DNA of 34,866 nucleotides, taken from IMG/VR virus record IMGVR_UViG_3300021957_000145, positions 1 to 34,866 of that record; one strand, written 5' to 3'. The translations under genes and the position numbers were made by a program. Numbering within the stretch: the stretch's first letter is position 1; each line of letters opens with the position of its first letter. Below are positions 1 through 7,390 of this stretch, piece after piece. The notes below the pieces were generated by a model, which had not been told where the DNA came from, made no database searches, and worked only from the letters and a program-made list of their open reading frames with translations. This DNA comes from a virus.

Positions 1-208
1 TTGCACTCGTTACTGCACCATTTGTTATTTCAGATACAGTAACAGAGTTTGCTGCTAAATCTTCTGCAGCGATAACATCTACGCCGATCTTGGCAGAATT
101 TACAGCACTATCAGCAATATTTGCAGTTGTTACAGCACTATCAGCAACCTTTGCATTTGTTACGGCATCATCCTGTATTCCATCAGTTTTAATTCTTGAA
201 ATTGGCAT
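1..208 (-). CDS. Tail fibre protein, N-terminal part (runs off left edge)
   Basis: An open frame starts with ATG at 208 (MPISRIKTDGIQDDAV) and continues past base 1, so only about 69 N-terminal residues are seen. The visible part holds repeated short units of the form DDAVTNAKVADSAVTTANIADSAV, low in aromatic residues, as in the shaft segments of marine phage fibres; the neighbour at 421-1551 has a similar IPDDAVTPDKV start and 1634-2560 has TVTSAKIVSGAVTSAKL. An AGGA ribosome-binding site lies about 9 bases upstream of the ATG. It sits 24 bases after the small gene 233-418 in the same direction. Product class is inferred from composition and context; the C-terminal receptor domain is outside the window. 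Confidence 0.7.
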   Translation of the reverse strand, partial: MPISRIKTDGIQDDAVTNAKVADSAVTTANIADSAVNSAKIGVDVIAAEDLAANSVTVSEITNGAVTSA

Positions 209-232
209 ATTAGTTTATCCTGTTTCTTTTTA

Positions 233-418
233 TTAGTCTGCGTCTGCAATGGTTAATGTACCATCGGCAACTTGTTTTAGAATTTCTGCGTAGTGACTAT
301 TAGCTGGGTTTAGTGGGACTGACATCTCTTGTCCGTCTATTGTGCAATTTACACAACAGTTTACATCACTAGAGTTTTTACCATATTGTGCATTTGTAAT
401 TGTAATATTATTTTCCAT
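233..418 (-). CDS. Small fibre-associated protein, copy B (61 aa)
   Basis: Unrecognised 61-residue protein. It ends with the same sequence block as the 58-residue product of 2589-2765: both read TIDGQE, VP, then HYAEIL, QV, and LTIADAD at the C-terminus. The copy here adds two Cys residues (DVNCCVNC) absent from the other. Each copy sits directly downstream of a fibre gene of the RRNLI-NGAMQVAQRG family (here 421-1551, 2 bases away), so the pair behaves as a cassette. A GGAG motif lies 8 bases before the ATG. A role as a fibre chaperone or trimerisation partner is a guess from position only. No signal peptide or membrane segment. Confidence 0.75.
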   Translation of the reverse strand: MENNITITNAQYGKNSSDVNCCVNCTIDGQEMSVPLNPANSHYAEILKQVADGTLTIADAD

Positions 419-420
419 GA

Positions 421-1551
421 TTATAACTCCGCACTAAGGCTTACTATTGCCGCCTCAACTCTTGAAAACATAATACCACTTTGTCCTGCCGTACCACTGA
501 CTTGAGAGTTGTTGTAAAGATTGACTTGCCTTGGACTTCCTGCTCCAGAGTCTATGCTTATACTATTAAACGTATCAAGCGCTCCATTCCTACTAAAACC
601 ATAGTAATCTGTCCCTGTAACACATTCTAAGCTAGGCTCAGTCCTCATTTCAACTTCCATTTTATAGATACCTTCTACAAAAGTAGAATTGTGCATTTGG
701 GCATTCATTATAGCTGAGACGGTAATACCGCTTTCTCCCCCTGCAATTCGTTGGAAGTACCTTTTGCAAGCTAAAAGTTCATCTCCGTATGACCTATGCT
801 CGAATGCAGTCGCAGTGTCGCCGACCTCTAGTTGGACTCCTGTGAATTTTATATAGTTAGAGGTACTAGAAGAAAAATTAACATTATGATTAGCTGCATA
901 GTTAGTTGTGGTACTATGGGAACTTACACCTTCCGAACCACCAGTATATTGTGAACCTGCATGTAGCATAATCTTTAAGGATAGCCCTTCTGCGGAAGTG
1001 TTTGCAATAGTACCAGTTGTATCCCCATCATAGGTAATAGTTTTATGTTCCCATACTCCTGTTTGATTAATAGTAAAGGACTTAGTGTTCTGGCGGGATT
1101 GATCCGCTTGCCATAAAGTCATCGCATAAGTTCCTAATAAGTTTCCTTTTACCCAAAAAGATAATGTTGTTTTCTTTGCAGAAGAAGTCCCTTTTTCAAG
1201 AACTTGAAGATTCTGCCCTTCAAATGCATGACCTATTTGAGAATAAGAACCCCCACCTAACGATGTATCAGCAACAGCACACTCAATCTTTAAAGATTTA
1301 CTATACCCCACAGGTGCATCAGTATCTTGAGTAAAGTTATATTCTGGTGTTGCACCGCCACCTTCTTGATATTGCCATCTGTCTAAGGAATAATACCCAC
1401 CGCCACCAATACCACTATGACTAGTGCCACGTTGTGCCACTTGCATAGCACCATTGATTATAAGATTTCTACGACCAAGGTTCTGTGACACCTTATCAGG
1501 CGTTACCGCATCATCTGGTATACTTCTTGTATTTAATTTAATCAACGCCAT
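421..1551 (-). CDS. Tail fibre / receptor-binding protein, NGAMQVAQRG family, copy B
   Basis: 376 residues. The first 22 residues are a linker with IPDDAVTPDKV; residues about 25-43 contain RRNLIINGAMQVAQRGTS, a module widespread in phage tail proteins; residues about 238-260 contain GVQLEVGDTATAFEHRSYGDEL, which closes a carbohydrate-binding-like beta sandwich (WVKGN, TGTIANTS, sandwich-like strands between). The C-terminal 110 residues after CKRYFQRI are the variable tip and end in SAEL. Paralogue of 2778-3872 (364 aa), which shares the same module order and ends in DAEL; near-identical nucleotide patches remain around 1433-1480 and 790-840. It probably binds host surface glycans at the tail tip. 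Followed 2 bases later by the small partner 233-418. Confidence 0.82.
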   Translation of the reverse strand: MALIKLNTRSIPDDAVTPDKVSQNLGRRNLIINGAMQVAQRGTSHSGIGGGGYYSLDRWQYQEGGGATPEYNFTQDTDAPVGYSKSLKIECAVADTSLGGGSYSQIGHAFEGQNLQVLEKGTSSAKKTTLSFWVKGNLLGTYAMTLWQADQSRQNTKSFTINQTGVWEHKTITYDGDTTGTIANTSAEGLSLKIMLHAGSQYTGGSEGVSSHSTTTNYAANHNVNFSSSTSNYIKFTGVQLEVGDTATAFEHRSYGDELLACKRYFQRIAGGESGITVSAIMNAQMHNSTFVEGIYKMEVEMRTEPSLECVTGTDYYGFSRNGALDTFNSISIDSGAGSPRQVNLYNNSQVSGTAGQSGIMFSRVEAAIVSLSAEL

Positions 1552-1580
1552 CTGTTAATATCCTATTAGTGTCTCTTCTT

Positions 1581-1588
1581 TATTTATC
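1581..1588 (-). promoter_or_regulatory. Possible late promoter variant (GATAAATA)
   Basis: On the minus strand this reads GATAAATA, one base from the T4 late consensus TATAAATA, and lies 30 bases upstream of the start of the fibre gene 421-1551. It abuts the hairpin at 1589-1604. The spacing matches the clear late promoter upstream of 19003-19908, but the first base is wrong, so this is tentative. Confidence 0.35.
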
Positions 1589-1631
1589 GTGGCGTTATTG
1601 CCACCTTCCGACCCAAAGCTATGTAGTGGGT
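1589..1631 (-). other. Double RNA hairpin after a fibre gene
   Basis: Two inverted repeats follow the stop codon of 1634-2560. GTGGC (1589-1593) pairs with GCCAC (1600-1604) across a 6-base loop, and ACCCA (1611-1615) pairs with TGGGT (1627-1631). The same two-hairpin layout occurs at 17977-18019, where the first stem is GTGAC/GTCAC: a paired change that keeps the helix. No U tract follows, so it is not a standard terminator. Function unknown. Confidence 0.6.
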
Positions 1632-1633
1632 TA

Positions 1634-2560
1634 TTATGCTTCATATGTAAAGTTTAGATACCAGCCCGATGACCATGCACCAGAAGTGGAAGTAACCCCA
1701 AATGTTCTAAAAAGATATACTCCCCCACTCTGAACGAATATAGCGCCACCATTACCACCACCACTGATAGAGCCGCTTGCATATCGTCCGTGAACAGAAG
1801 TTCCAACGGCAGTGAAAGGCATCCCTCCAATATGTGAATACCCACTAGCGTATCCACTTGCGCTTAAATTAATTAGACATGATGCGTGTACTGTTCGTCC
1901 AATTTTAGTGTACTTAGCTTCGCTGTAACTTGCAACACTTTGAGTAAAACCATTAACTAAAGTAGACGGCGACCATGTGCCTTCTTCATAATCGTCAAGA
2001 GTATTTGCAGCGCCAGTGCCACCTAAACTAATACCAAAAGCAGAGTAAATTTGTCCGTCTTTTTTTATGTATGATGTTTCAGTATTACTAGAATTGACAC
2101 CTTTTAACCAAGGGTCGTTACTAGTTTGACTAGAAATAAATCTTCCACCAGTTACTATTGATGTATTACCAGTGGTTATATTACCAGTGGTTAGATTACC
2201 AGAAATTGCAATGTTAGTATCTAGTTTAGCAGATGTAACTGCACCACTGACAATCTTTGCAGAAGTAACCGTTCCGTCACTTGGAGTTCCAATATCTAGA
2301 ACGTCACCAAGTGCCATGATAAAGTCGATACTATCAGTACTTGCGAGTGCAGAAGCGAATACGATTGTAGAACCACTAACTGTGAATGAATCTTGTGGAG
2401 CCTGCATGACACCATTCAGAGAAACCAACAAATGGTTCGCACTTGAAGGATAGTAAGCGGCACTACCTAAAGTTAAATTGTACGTTGCAGTAGCTGACGT
2501 AGTGATAGCGTCTAACTTGGAGTACGCACCGACTTCTGGTTGTTTTCCTATAAATGGCAT
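1634..2560 (-). CDS. Tail fibre protein with N-terminal anchor and DDYEEGTW domain
   Basis: 308 residues. It begins MPFIGKQPEVGAY, an anchor-like start shared with 4422-5402 and 5762-6379. Residues about 25-85 are one copy of the recurring beta domain (LLVSLNGVMQAPQDSFTVSG, then IDFIMALG). Residues about 95-130 are the repeat shaft (TVTSAKI, AVTSAKL, SGNLTTGNITTGNTS). From about residue 190 the C-terminal half contains LDDYEEGTWSP followed by AKYTKIGRTVH and a small-residue-rich tip ending NFTYEA; that domain recurs in 6455-7390 and 18019-18990. Expected role is host recognition. It lies between the two copies of the duplicated NGAMQVAQRG cassette. Confidence 0.8.
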   Translation of the reverse strand: MPFIGKQPEVGAYSKLDAITTSATATYNLTLGSAAYYPSSANHLLVSLNGVMQAPQDSFTVSGSTIVFASALASTDSIDFIMALGDVLDIGTPSDGTVTSAKIVSGAVTSAKLDTNIAISGNLTTGNITTGNTSIVTGGRFISSQTSNDPWLKGVNSSNTETSYIKKDGQIYSAFGISLGGTGAANTLDDYEEGTWSPSTLVNGFTQSVASYSEAKYTKIGRTVHASCLINLSASGYASGYSHIGGMPFTAVGTSVHGRYASGSISGGGNGGAIFVQSGGVYLFRTFGVTSTSGAWSSGWYLNFTYEA

Positions 2561-2588
2561 TTATCGTTTCCTAATTTCTTTATACTAT

Positions 2589-2765
2589 TTAGTCTGCGTC
2601 TGCAATGGTTAAATCGCCTGATTCTACTTGTCTTAGAATTTCTGCATAGTGACGATTGGATGGGTCTATTGGAACTGACACCTCTTGCCCGTCTATTGTT
2701 GCTTGGACTGAAGAGTTGTTACCAGATATTGAATCTGCATTATATTGTGCTGTTGTAATGTTCAT
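2589..2765 (-). CDS. Small fibre-associated protein, copy A (58 aa)
   Basis: 58-residue protein starting MNITTAQYNADSISG and ending LTIADAD. It is a clear paralogue of the 233-418 product, with conserved TIDGQE, VPI/LxPxN, HYAEIL and the identical last seven residues. The ATG at 2765 lies 12 bases after the stop of fibre 2778-3872, with a purine-rich AAAGGATA site just before it. The reading frame is conserved against the other copy, which supports that it is expressed. It lacks the CC pair of copy B. Function unknown; the strict pairing with a fibre of one family suggests a fibre partner. Confidence 0.75.
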   Translation of the reverse strand: MNITTAQYNADSISGNNSSVQATIDGQEVSVPIDPSNRHYAEILRQVESGDLTIADAD

Positions 2766-2777
2766 ATTATCTATCCT

Positions 2778-3872
2778 TTATAACTCTGCATCAAAACCAA
2801 CATAACTGCCTGTTGGGGTTGCTATCCATCTCCAATGACCAAAAACACCATTGGCTATGCCGTTGTTTGTATTATCAAATGTTACAATAACGTTAGATGC
2901 TAAGTCACCACCTTCAGACAAAGTAAACCCTTGGAAAGCTATAGCTGATCCAGAAACATAATTGAAACCTTGTATTGTTGATGAAACATCTTTTGTAATC
3001 AAGGTAGGTTTTGTTCTCATTCCGACAGGGAAGGTCGGAAACCATTTAGCTGTATTAGAACCGGCGCCAAATATAGGAAAAGCTTGATAATATTGAGGTT
3101 GATAAATAAATGTATACCTCTGACACAAAGACAGTTCTTCACCGTATGACCTATGCTCGAATGGAGTTGCAGTGTCGCCGACTTCGAGTTGGACTCCTGT
3201 GATTTGCCATGTAGCGTTAGTTGTCCCTGCTACGTCAGCTACCTGCCCATAGCCAAACCTTGCGGCAGACCATGTTGCCCATGAAGTATTATCTGCTGAT
3301 TTTCTATCAGGCCCGACTGAAAGGAAAAAGTAAGTTTCTAAACCTCCGCCATTGTCATTATTTATTACACCTACTGTATCAGGAGGAAAAGTTATAGTTT
3401 TGTATTCCCATGTATTAGCTGAGTTAATTGTGTAAGTAGCACCTATGTTTCTGTTATCATCATTCTCGTATAGTGATAAACAGTAAACTCCTGTTACACT
3501 TGATTTTACCCAAAAAGAACAAGTTATAGATTTTGCATCAGATGTTCCGTACCCTAGTTGTTGTAGGTTTTGTGCTTCCATAGCATGAAAAACCGCTAGT
3601 TGTTTTGATCCAGACATAGTTTCAGCAGTAGTAACTGTAATTTTATAGGAGTTACTAAAACCCGAAGGTGCGTTTGTATCTTGAGTTTGGGTTACAGCCA
3701 AACTACTTGTGCTACCTTCTGTTGGTTTAAACCTATCTACAGTTCCATATGCAAATGTTGTAGCACTCGTCCCACGTTGTGCCACTTGCATAGCACCATT
3801 GACTATAAGATTTCTACGACCAAGATTTGGTGTAACCTGTCCACCGATTCCTTGTACTTTACTTAATGCCAT
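2778..3872 (-). CDS. Tail fibre / receptor-binding protein, NGAMQVAQRG family, copy A
   Basis: 364 residues, a paralogue of 421-1551. It starts MALSKVQGIGGQVTPNLG, shorter than the copy B linker; RRNLIVNGAMQVAQRGTS lies at residues about 18-36; QDTNAPSGFSNSYKI and HAMEAQNLQQLGYGTSDAKS match the other copy; GVQLEVGDTATPFEHRSYGEEL closes the sandwich near residue 250. The tip (YQPQYYQAFPIFGAGSN onward) diverges fully and ends VGFDAEL. Conserved body with a replaced tip is the usual pattern of receptor-binding diversification. It is followed by small partner 2589-2765. Likely a glycan-binding adhesin on the tail; the exact position in the virion cannot be told from sequence. Confidence 0.82.
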   Translation of the reverse strand: MALSKVQGIGGQVTPNLGRRNLIVNGAMQVAQRGTSATTFAYGTVDRFKPTEGSTSSLAVTQTQDTNAPSGFSNSYKITVTTAETMSGSKQLAVFHAMEAQNLQQLGYGTSDAKSITCSFWVKSSVTGVYCLSLYENDDNRNIGATYTINSANTWEYKTITFPPDTVGVINNDNGGGLETYFFLSVGPDRKSADNTSWATWSAARFGYGQVADVAGTTNATWQITGVQLEVGDTATPFEHRSYGEELSLCQRYTFIYQPQYYQAFPIFGAGSNTAKWFPTFPVGMRTKPTLITKDVSSTIQGFNYVSGSAIAFQGFTLSEGGDLASNVIVTFDNTNNGIANGVFGHWRWIATPTGSYVGFDAEL

Positions 3873-3908
3873 TTGTTAATTTCCTATTTCTATGCGTTAT
3901 CTCTGAAT

Positions 3909-4139
3909 TTATTCATCAATAGAAGCTGTTTTTAATTGGTCTATTGTGGTCATTGAATCAACTTGGTTTGTAATATCTCTTAGTCTTTGCTTTTCTGTAA
4001 CAATGTCAGAGGTATCAGCACCAGATTCTTGAGCCTGCATAAAGAGAATATCTTGTGCTTCCAATAAAGGTTTTCTTTCAACTCTAAGCCTGTCTTTAGT
4101 AATTTCTTTTGCTTTTGTTATATCTACACTCATTGGCAT
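3909..4139 (-). CDS. Small tail-assembly-like protein (76 aa)
   Basis: 76 residues, mostly helical and charged: KAKEITKDRLRVERKPLLEAQDILFMQAQE, then KQRLRDITNQVDSM. This pattern (KDxLRxxRxPLLxxxDxxFMxAxE ... KQxLRDxT) resembles a family of small proteins found next to tail-fibre genes in many proteobacterial phages, where a chaperone role is suspected. Its ATG overlaps the stop of the upstream gene by one base (TAATG), so translation is probably coupled. A GGAG site lies 8 bases before the ATG at 4139; a second in-frame ATG two codons later is possible. Function assigned by resemblance and pairing only. Confidence 0.65.
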   Translation of the reverse strand: MPMSVDITKAKEITKDRLRVERKPLLEAQDILFMQAQESGADTSDIVTEKQRLRDITNQVDSMTTIDQLKTASIDE

Positions 4140-4420
4140 TATATATTCTCCACCATATTAAATTTTAATAAGTCTTCTTCACTTAAATCTTCTGAAGTCT
4201 TTTCAACAGCAACATCTGCTGTGTACGTCCAAGCATCTCTAAATGTTCTATCAGACAAATCAACATCGTCACCTATAATTTCATACTTAGTTCCTGTAGG
4301 TAATTGTTTATTAGCAAGAATAATTAGTTTTTCTTCAGTTGTGCCTGTTAAGGTCTCTAAAAATTTAGTTGTTGGAATTACAACCGCAAGAACCCCACCA
4401 TCGTCATAAATTAATCTCAT
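4139..4420 (-). CDS. Small tail-associated protein with DRTFRDAW motif (93 aa)
   Basis: 93 residues starting MRLIYDDGGVLAVVIPT. The middle holds TKYEIIGDDVDLSDRTFRDAWTY; an R-T-F-R-D/N-A-W motif of this kind is found in small proteins that travel with the KDRLRxER type protein encoded next (3909-4139), so the two look like a conserved pair in the fibre locus. The ATG at 4420 is preferred over an in-frame TTG at 4432 because GGAG lies 6 bases before it and it begins one base after the stop of 4422-5402. Acidic C-terminus (EDLSEEDLLKF). Probably assembly-related; the biochemical role is unknown. Confidence 0.65.
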   Translation of the reverse strand: MRLIYDDGGVLAVVIPTTKFLETLTGTTEEKLIILANKQLPTGTKYEIIGDDVDLSDRTFRDAWTYTADVAVEKTSEDLSEEDLLKFNMVENI

Positions 4421-4421
4421 T

Positions 4422-5402
4422 CTAATCTCCAAAAAATACTAAGTTAACTGTTTTAGGGTCTTTATATACTGTGCCTGCATCAAACCGCATTCTAATTGTT
4501 CTAACCCTTTGACCAGCTGTTGTTTGTCCGCCTTCATAACCATGAACAGACATATAAGAATCTGTATTAGTAGTTTCCCAATTACTTCCCATGCCTACTG
4601 TGGCATAATTAGCGTTCGCTAAACTGTTTGTAAAACTAGCTGTATATTCGCCAACACCATGATCAGTTATACTGGCGATGTTATGATGATCCTTTATTGC
4701 TACAGTACCACTCCCATTAAAAGAAACCCAAGCCTTTGCAGTAAACTGTGATAATGCTCTACCATCTGTTGTAATTTCTAATCGTTCAACAATTGTATTA
4801 CCTGATCCAGTTGCACCTGTATAGAACTTTAAATTACCATCATCAGCCGCTGATCGTGCCTCAATTTTTGCAACAACACTATTATTGTTAGCAAAAAGAA
4901 GTTGACCAACATCATTTAATGATGTTCTTTCAGATTCTAATCTAAGAACTGCAGCATCATCAGTTTTATTATTATGGATATGTAATTGAGTATTTCCTTG
5001 AGAAGAATCGTTTTCGTGTATGTATAGTGCTGAGAGTGTATTAGAAACTGCACCAATTCCAACATGCCCAGTAGCAACGTCCAAGTCACCACTTACATTA
5101 AAGTCGCCTGGTACAGTTGAACCGCCTGGCAAAGTAGTACTACTCTGAGTAGTCCCACCAATATGCATTACATAGAAGTTAATCCCTGTTGCAGGCGCTT
5201 CTGTCATAGTAAGAGTTGCTCCCGAAACAGAATAAGAAGATGTAGGTTCTTGGCGAACATTACCTACATAGACTTCTATTTCGTTTGCAGTAGCGGGAGT
5301 CTTACTTAGTGTAAATGCAGTAGTAGTGCCATTAGGAGTAAAGTCATCCTTGGTTACTGAGTTTACAAATCCCTGTGCTGGTGTTTTACCTAAAAATGGC
5401 AT
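4422..5402 (-). CDS. Tail fibre protein with AKAWVSFNGSGTVAI tip module
   Basis: 326 residues. Anchor start MPFLGKTPAQGF; residues about 20-85 are a copy of the recurring beta domain (TTAFTLSKTP, IEVYVGNVRQEPTSSYSVSG, APATGINFYVMHIGG). The centre (GDLDVATGHVGIGAVSN, LYIHENDSS, RLEITTDGR) is the shaft type used by structural phage proteins. The last 110 residues hold AKAWVSFNGSGTVAIKDHHN and SITDHGVGEYTASFTNSLANANYAT, a C-terminal module found on many phage fibres. Expected to be a host-recognition fibre or fibre tip. The next gene starts one base past its stop, which suggests co-translation. Confidence 0.8.
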   Translation of the reverse strand: MPFLGKTPAQGFVNSVTKDDFTPNGTTTAFTLSKTPATANEIEVYVGNVRQEPTSSYSVSGATLTMTEAPATGINFYVMHIGGTTQSSTTLPGGSTVPGDFNVSGDLDVATGHVGIGAVSNTLSALYIHENDSSQGNTQLHIHNNKTDDAAVLRLESERTSLNDVGQLLFANNNSVVAKIEARSAADDGNLKFYTGATGSGNTIVERLEITTDGRALSQFTAKAWVSFNGSGTVAIKDHHNIASITDHGVGEYTASFTNSLANANYATVGMGSNWETTNTDSYMSVHGYEGGQTTAGQRVRTIRMRFDAGTVYKDPKTVNLVFFGD

Positions 5403-5413
5403 AGTTTACTCCC

Positions 5414-5746
5414 TTATGCTTTTTCCATAAAACCAAGAACAACATCAATCGCAGAACCAGTTCCAGCTTTGACTTTTAGAATATCTGTTGCTTCTAAGAT
5501 GTACTTCTGTCCAGCAAGTGTTTCTAATGTAGTATTCGCTGGAATATTTACATTATCTAGTAACTGAAAGTCTGCTGATGCAGAACCATCTCTGAATTGT
5601 ACTTGGACTGTAACTGCTTGTGATGATTTGTTTGCAATTGCAAGTCCTAAAATAACTGTTTGTGTATTTGCTGGAGCAGTGTATAAAGTTTGATAAGAAC
5701 TATTACTTACGTTTGCCAATGCAGCATTCTTAAATGTGTTCGCCAT
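5414..5746 (-). CDS. Small virion protein, beta-sandwich type, copy 1 (110 aa)
   Basis: 110 residues, starting MANTFKNAALANVSNSSYQTLYTAP. It is a paralogue of 8213-8557: both begin MAN-FKNA, have IANxxxxAVxVxVxxRDxSAxAxFxxxxNxxxPxxxxLxxxxGQKxxL in the middle, and end with a short hydrophobic strand. The alternating pattern predicts an all-beta fold. Such proteins sit among fibre genes in T4-like marine phages as structural proteins; the precise role is unknown. It lies 11 bases after 5762-6379 in the same direction. No signal peptide. Confidence 0.65.
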   Translation of the reverse strand: MANTFKNAALANVSNSSYQTLYTAPANTQTVILGLAIANKSSQAVTVQVQFRDGSASADFQLLDNVNIPANTTLETLAGQKYILEATDILKVKAGTGSAIDVVLGFMEKA

Positions 5747-5761
5747 GTTTTTTTCCTATTA

Positions 5762-6379
5762 TTATCCTAATGCAATTGCCAAAGCTGTTGCGTCATCTTC
5801 TGCTTGGTCAAATACCCCTTGTTGAACTTTTGCAACAGTAATTGTTCCATCTGCAACACTATTTAGTGTGTTAGAACCATTCAATTGAATAACTTGAATA
5901 TTATTTGTTCCAGAAGGTGGAGCAGAAGTGAATGTTAATGTTTCGCCTGATACTGTAAATGCATACGAAGAACCAAGTCTTTGATATACATTATCAACAA
6001 ATACAATAAAATTATCAGCAGTATTTGAAACTGGTGTTTTTGTTAAAGTAAATGCAACAGTAGAACCATTACCATTGAACTCATCAATATGAGATTCGGT
6101 ATTAGCTGGAGTTGCAGTAAGTAACTGTCTACCCAAGTATGTAATAAAAATTCTACCACCATTGTCTGGGGCTTCAGAAAAGTTTATTACTGGTTGTCCA
6201 TTTGTTATTGCAACATCATATGAATACTCTGGTTCTTGAATAACACCATCTAAAGAAACTAGTAAAGAAGTTGCCTGTACAACATCATAGTCTAGATTAT
6301 ACTGAGTTGTTGTCCCATTGCCAGCGAGAACCTGTCTTTGAAAGACACCATATGTTGGTTCTGTTCCTATATACGCCAT
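5762..6379 (-). CDS. Fibre-like protein with two beta-domain repeats (205 aa)
   Basis: 205 residues. Anchor start MAYIGTEPTYGVFQ. It carries two copies of the recurring domain: residues about 20-90 (LLVSLDGVIQEPEYSYDV, then RIFITYLG) and about 98-168 (VAFTLTKTPVSN, FIVFVDNVYQRLGSSYAFTVSG, NIQVIQLNG). A short C-terminal tail ends ATALAIALG, echoing the IALAVALG end of 8594-9292. It has no bulky receptor tip, so it may be an adaptor joining fibres to the baseplate rather than the adhesin itself; that is inference. ATG start at 6379 with an AGAGG site upstream. Confidence 0.7.
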   Translation of the reverse strand: MAYIGTEPTYGVFQRQVLAGNGTTTQYNLDYDVVQATSLLVSLDGVIQEPEYSYDVAITNGQPVINFSEAPDNGGRIFITYLGRQLLTATPANTESHIDEFNGNGSTVAFTLTKTPVSNTADNFIVFVDNVYQRLGSSYAFTVSGETLTFTSAPPSGTNNIQVIQLNGSNTLNSVADGTITVAKVQQGVFDQAEDDATALAIALG

Positions 6380-6436
6380 TATTTTTTACCTCTGTTTTTC
6401 ATATAATCTTATAATACTATTTAGTTGTTATTTTCA

Positions 6437-6459
6437 ACCCAATCTCTGAAAGGGTTATG
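6437..6459 (-). repeat. 23-base direct repeat at fibre stop codon, copy 1
   Basis: These 23 bases are identical to 18001-18023. Both copies contain the TAA stop of a paralogous fibre gene (6455-7390 here, 18019-18990 there) and an AACCC/GGGTT-type inverted repeat. The flanks differ: this copy lacks the second hairpin seen at 17977-17993. Confidence 0.85.
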
Positions 6460-7390
6460 AGTTTGTTGTGTATTGTCCTACTAACTCAACTTCTGAATTG
6501 TTTGAAAAATGTGCATCTGATGCGGCGGCGTTAATAGAGTTGTCCCAATCACACCTGTATATAAGCATTGATGAATCACCATTGTATATATAAACAAACA
6601 TAGGTCGGCTGCTAGCGCCAATGCGTCCTCTTGCTGGCAAAAGCGTAAATACACCACCTGTTGGCATTCCACCTATAGTAAACGGCAAACCATTTACACG
6701 GGCATGACCAGTAGAACTACCTTTATTGGTCAAATACATTCTGAATGAGAAGTTAACTACATTTCCAATTTTTGTATACTTAGCAGACTGTGTACCATAA
6801 ACAATACCTGTAGTACCACCACCAAAACTGAGGGTAGGCGACCAAGTGCCTTCTTCATAATCATCTAACTTATGAGCTGACGTAGTACCGCCGAGGTATG
6901 CACCGCCTGATAGGTAGAGGTCTTTGAAGTTGCCAGAAGCTGAACCTAAACTAATTGCGTCATTTCTGACGTTACCATTTCCAGTGTATGCTGGAAGAAG
7001 TTCATTGTTGCCGTATTTTAACGTGCAAGAATCACGCCCAACATACAAATCACTGCCAGAAACACCAATATTACCTACAGTTGTGCCGTCTTTCTGAATT
7101 TGCATAAGATCGCCATTAGAATTTAGTCTGTTAAGACGTAACATCGCACCACCATCACGAGTATGATAAGCAAAACCATCTGGCTTAAATCCATGCCCTG
7201 CAATACTTTGATCGGTACTTGTAGTACCCACCAACACATTTTCTGAACTATCAATCGTGATTGCTGTGGCGTCTGCGTTATCGTCAATACCAGTAGAAGA
7301 AAATCCAGTTAAAGGATAAGATAAATCTGATGCAGTAATAGTAGTGTCACCATTTAAGAGTTCTGCGATATTTTTTGAATTACTTGCCAT
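6455..7390 (-). CDS. Tail fibre protein, GIDDNADATAI / DDYEEGTW family, copy 1
   Basis: 311 residues. Residues about 25-60 contain STGIDDNADATAITIDSSENVLVG, the mid region has QKDGTTVGNIGVSGSDLYVG, and residues about 165-195 contain GNFKDLYLSGGAYLGGTTSAHKLDDYEEGTWSPTL. The tip that follows (AKYTKIGNVVNFSFRMYL onward) is variable. The 323-residue product of 18019-18990 has the same modules in the same order (GIDDNADATALRIDSNEKVLIG, KDAYLSGGIYLGGTDADHKLDDYEQGSWTPTL), so these are paralogues 12 kb apart. Expected to act in host recognition. The start overlaps the stop of 7390-8202 by one base. Confidence 0.8.
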   Translation of the reverse strand: MASNSKNIAELLNGDTTITASDLSYPLTGFSSTGIDDNADATAITIDSSENVLVGTTSTDQSIAGHGFKPDGFAYHTRDGGAMLRLNRLNSNGDLMQIQKDGTTVGNIGVSGSDLYVGRDSCTLKYGNNELLPAYTGNGNVRNDAISLGSASGNFKDLYLSGGAYLGGTTSAHKLDDYEEGTWSPTLSFGGGTTGIVYGTQSAKYTKIGNVVNFSFRMYLTNKGSSTGHARVNGLPFTIGGMPTGGVFTLLPARGRIGASSRPMFVYIYNGDSSMLIYRCDWDNSINAAASDAHFSNNSEVELVGQYTTNS

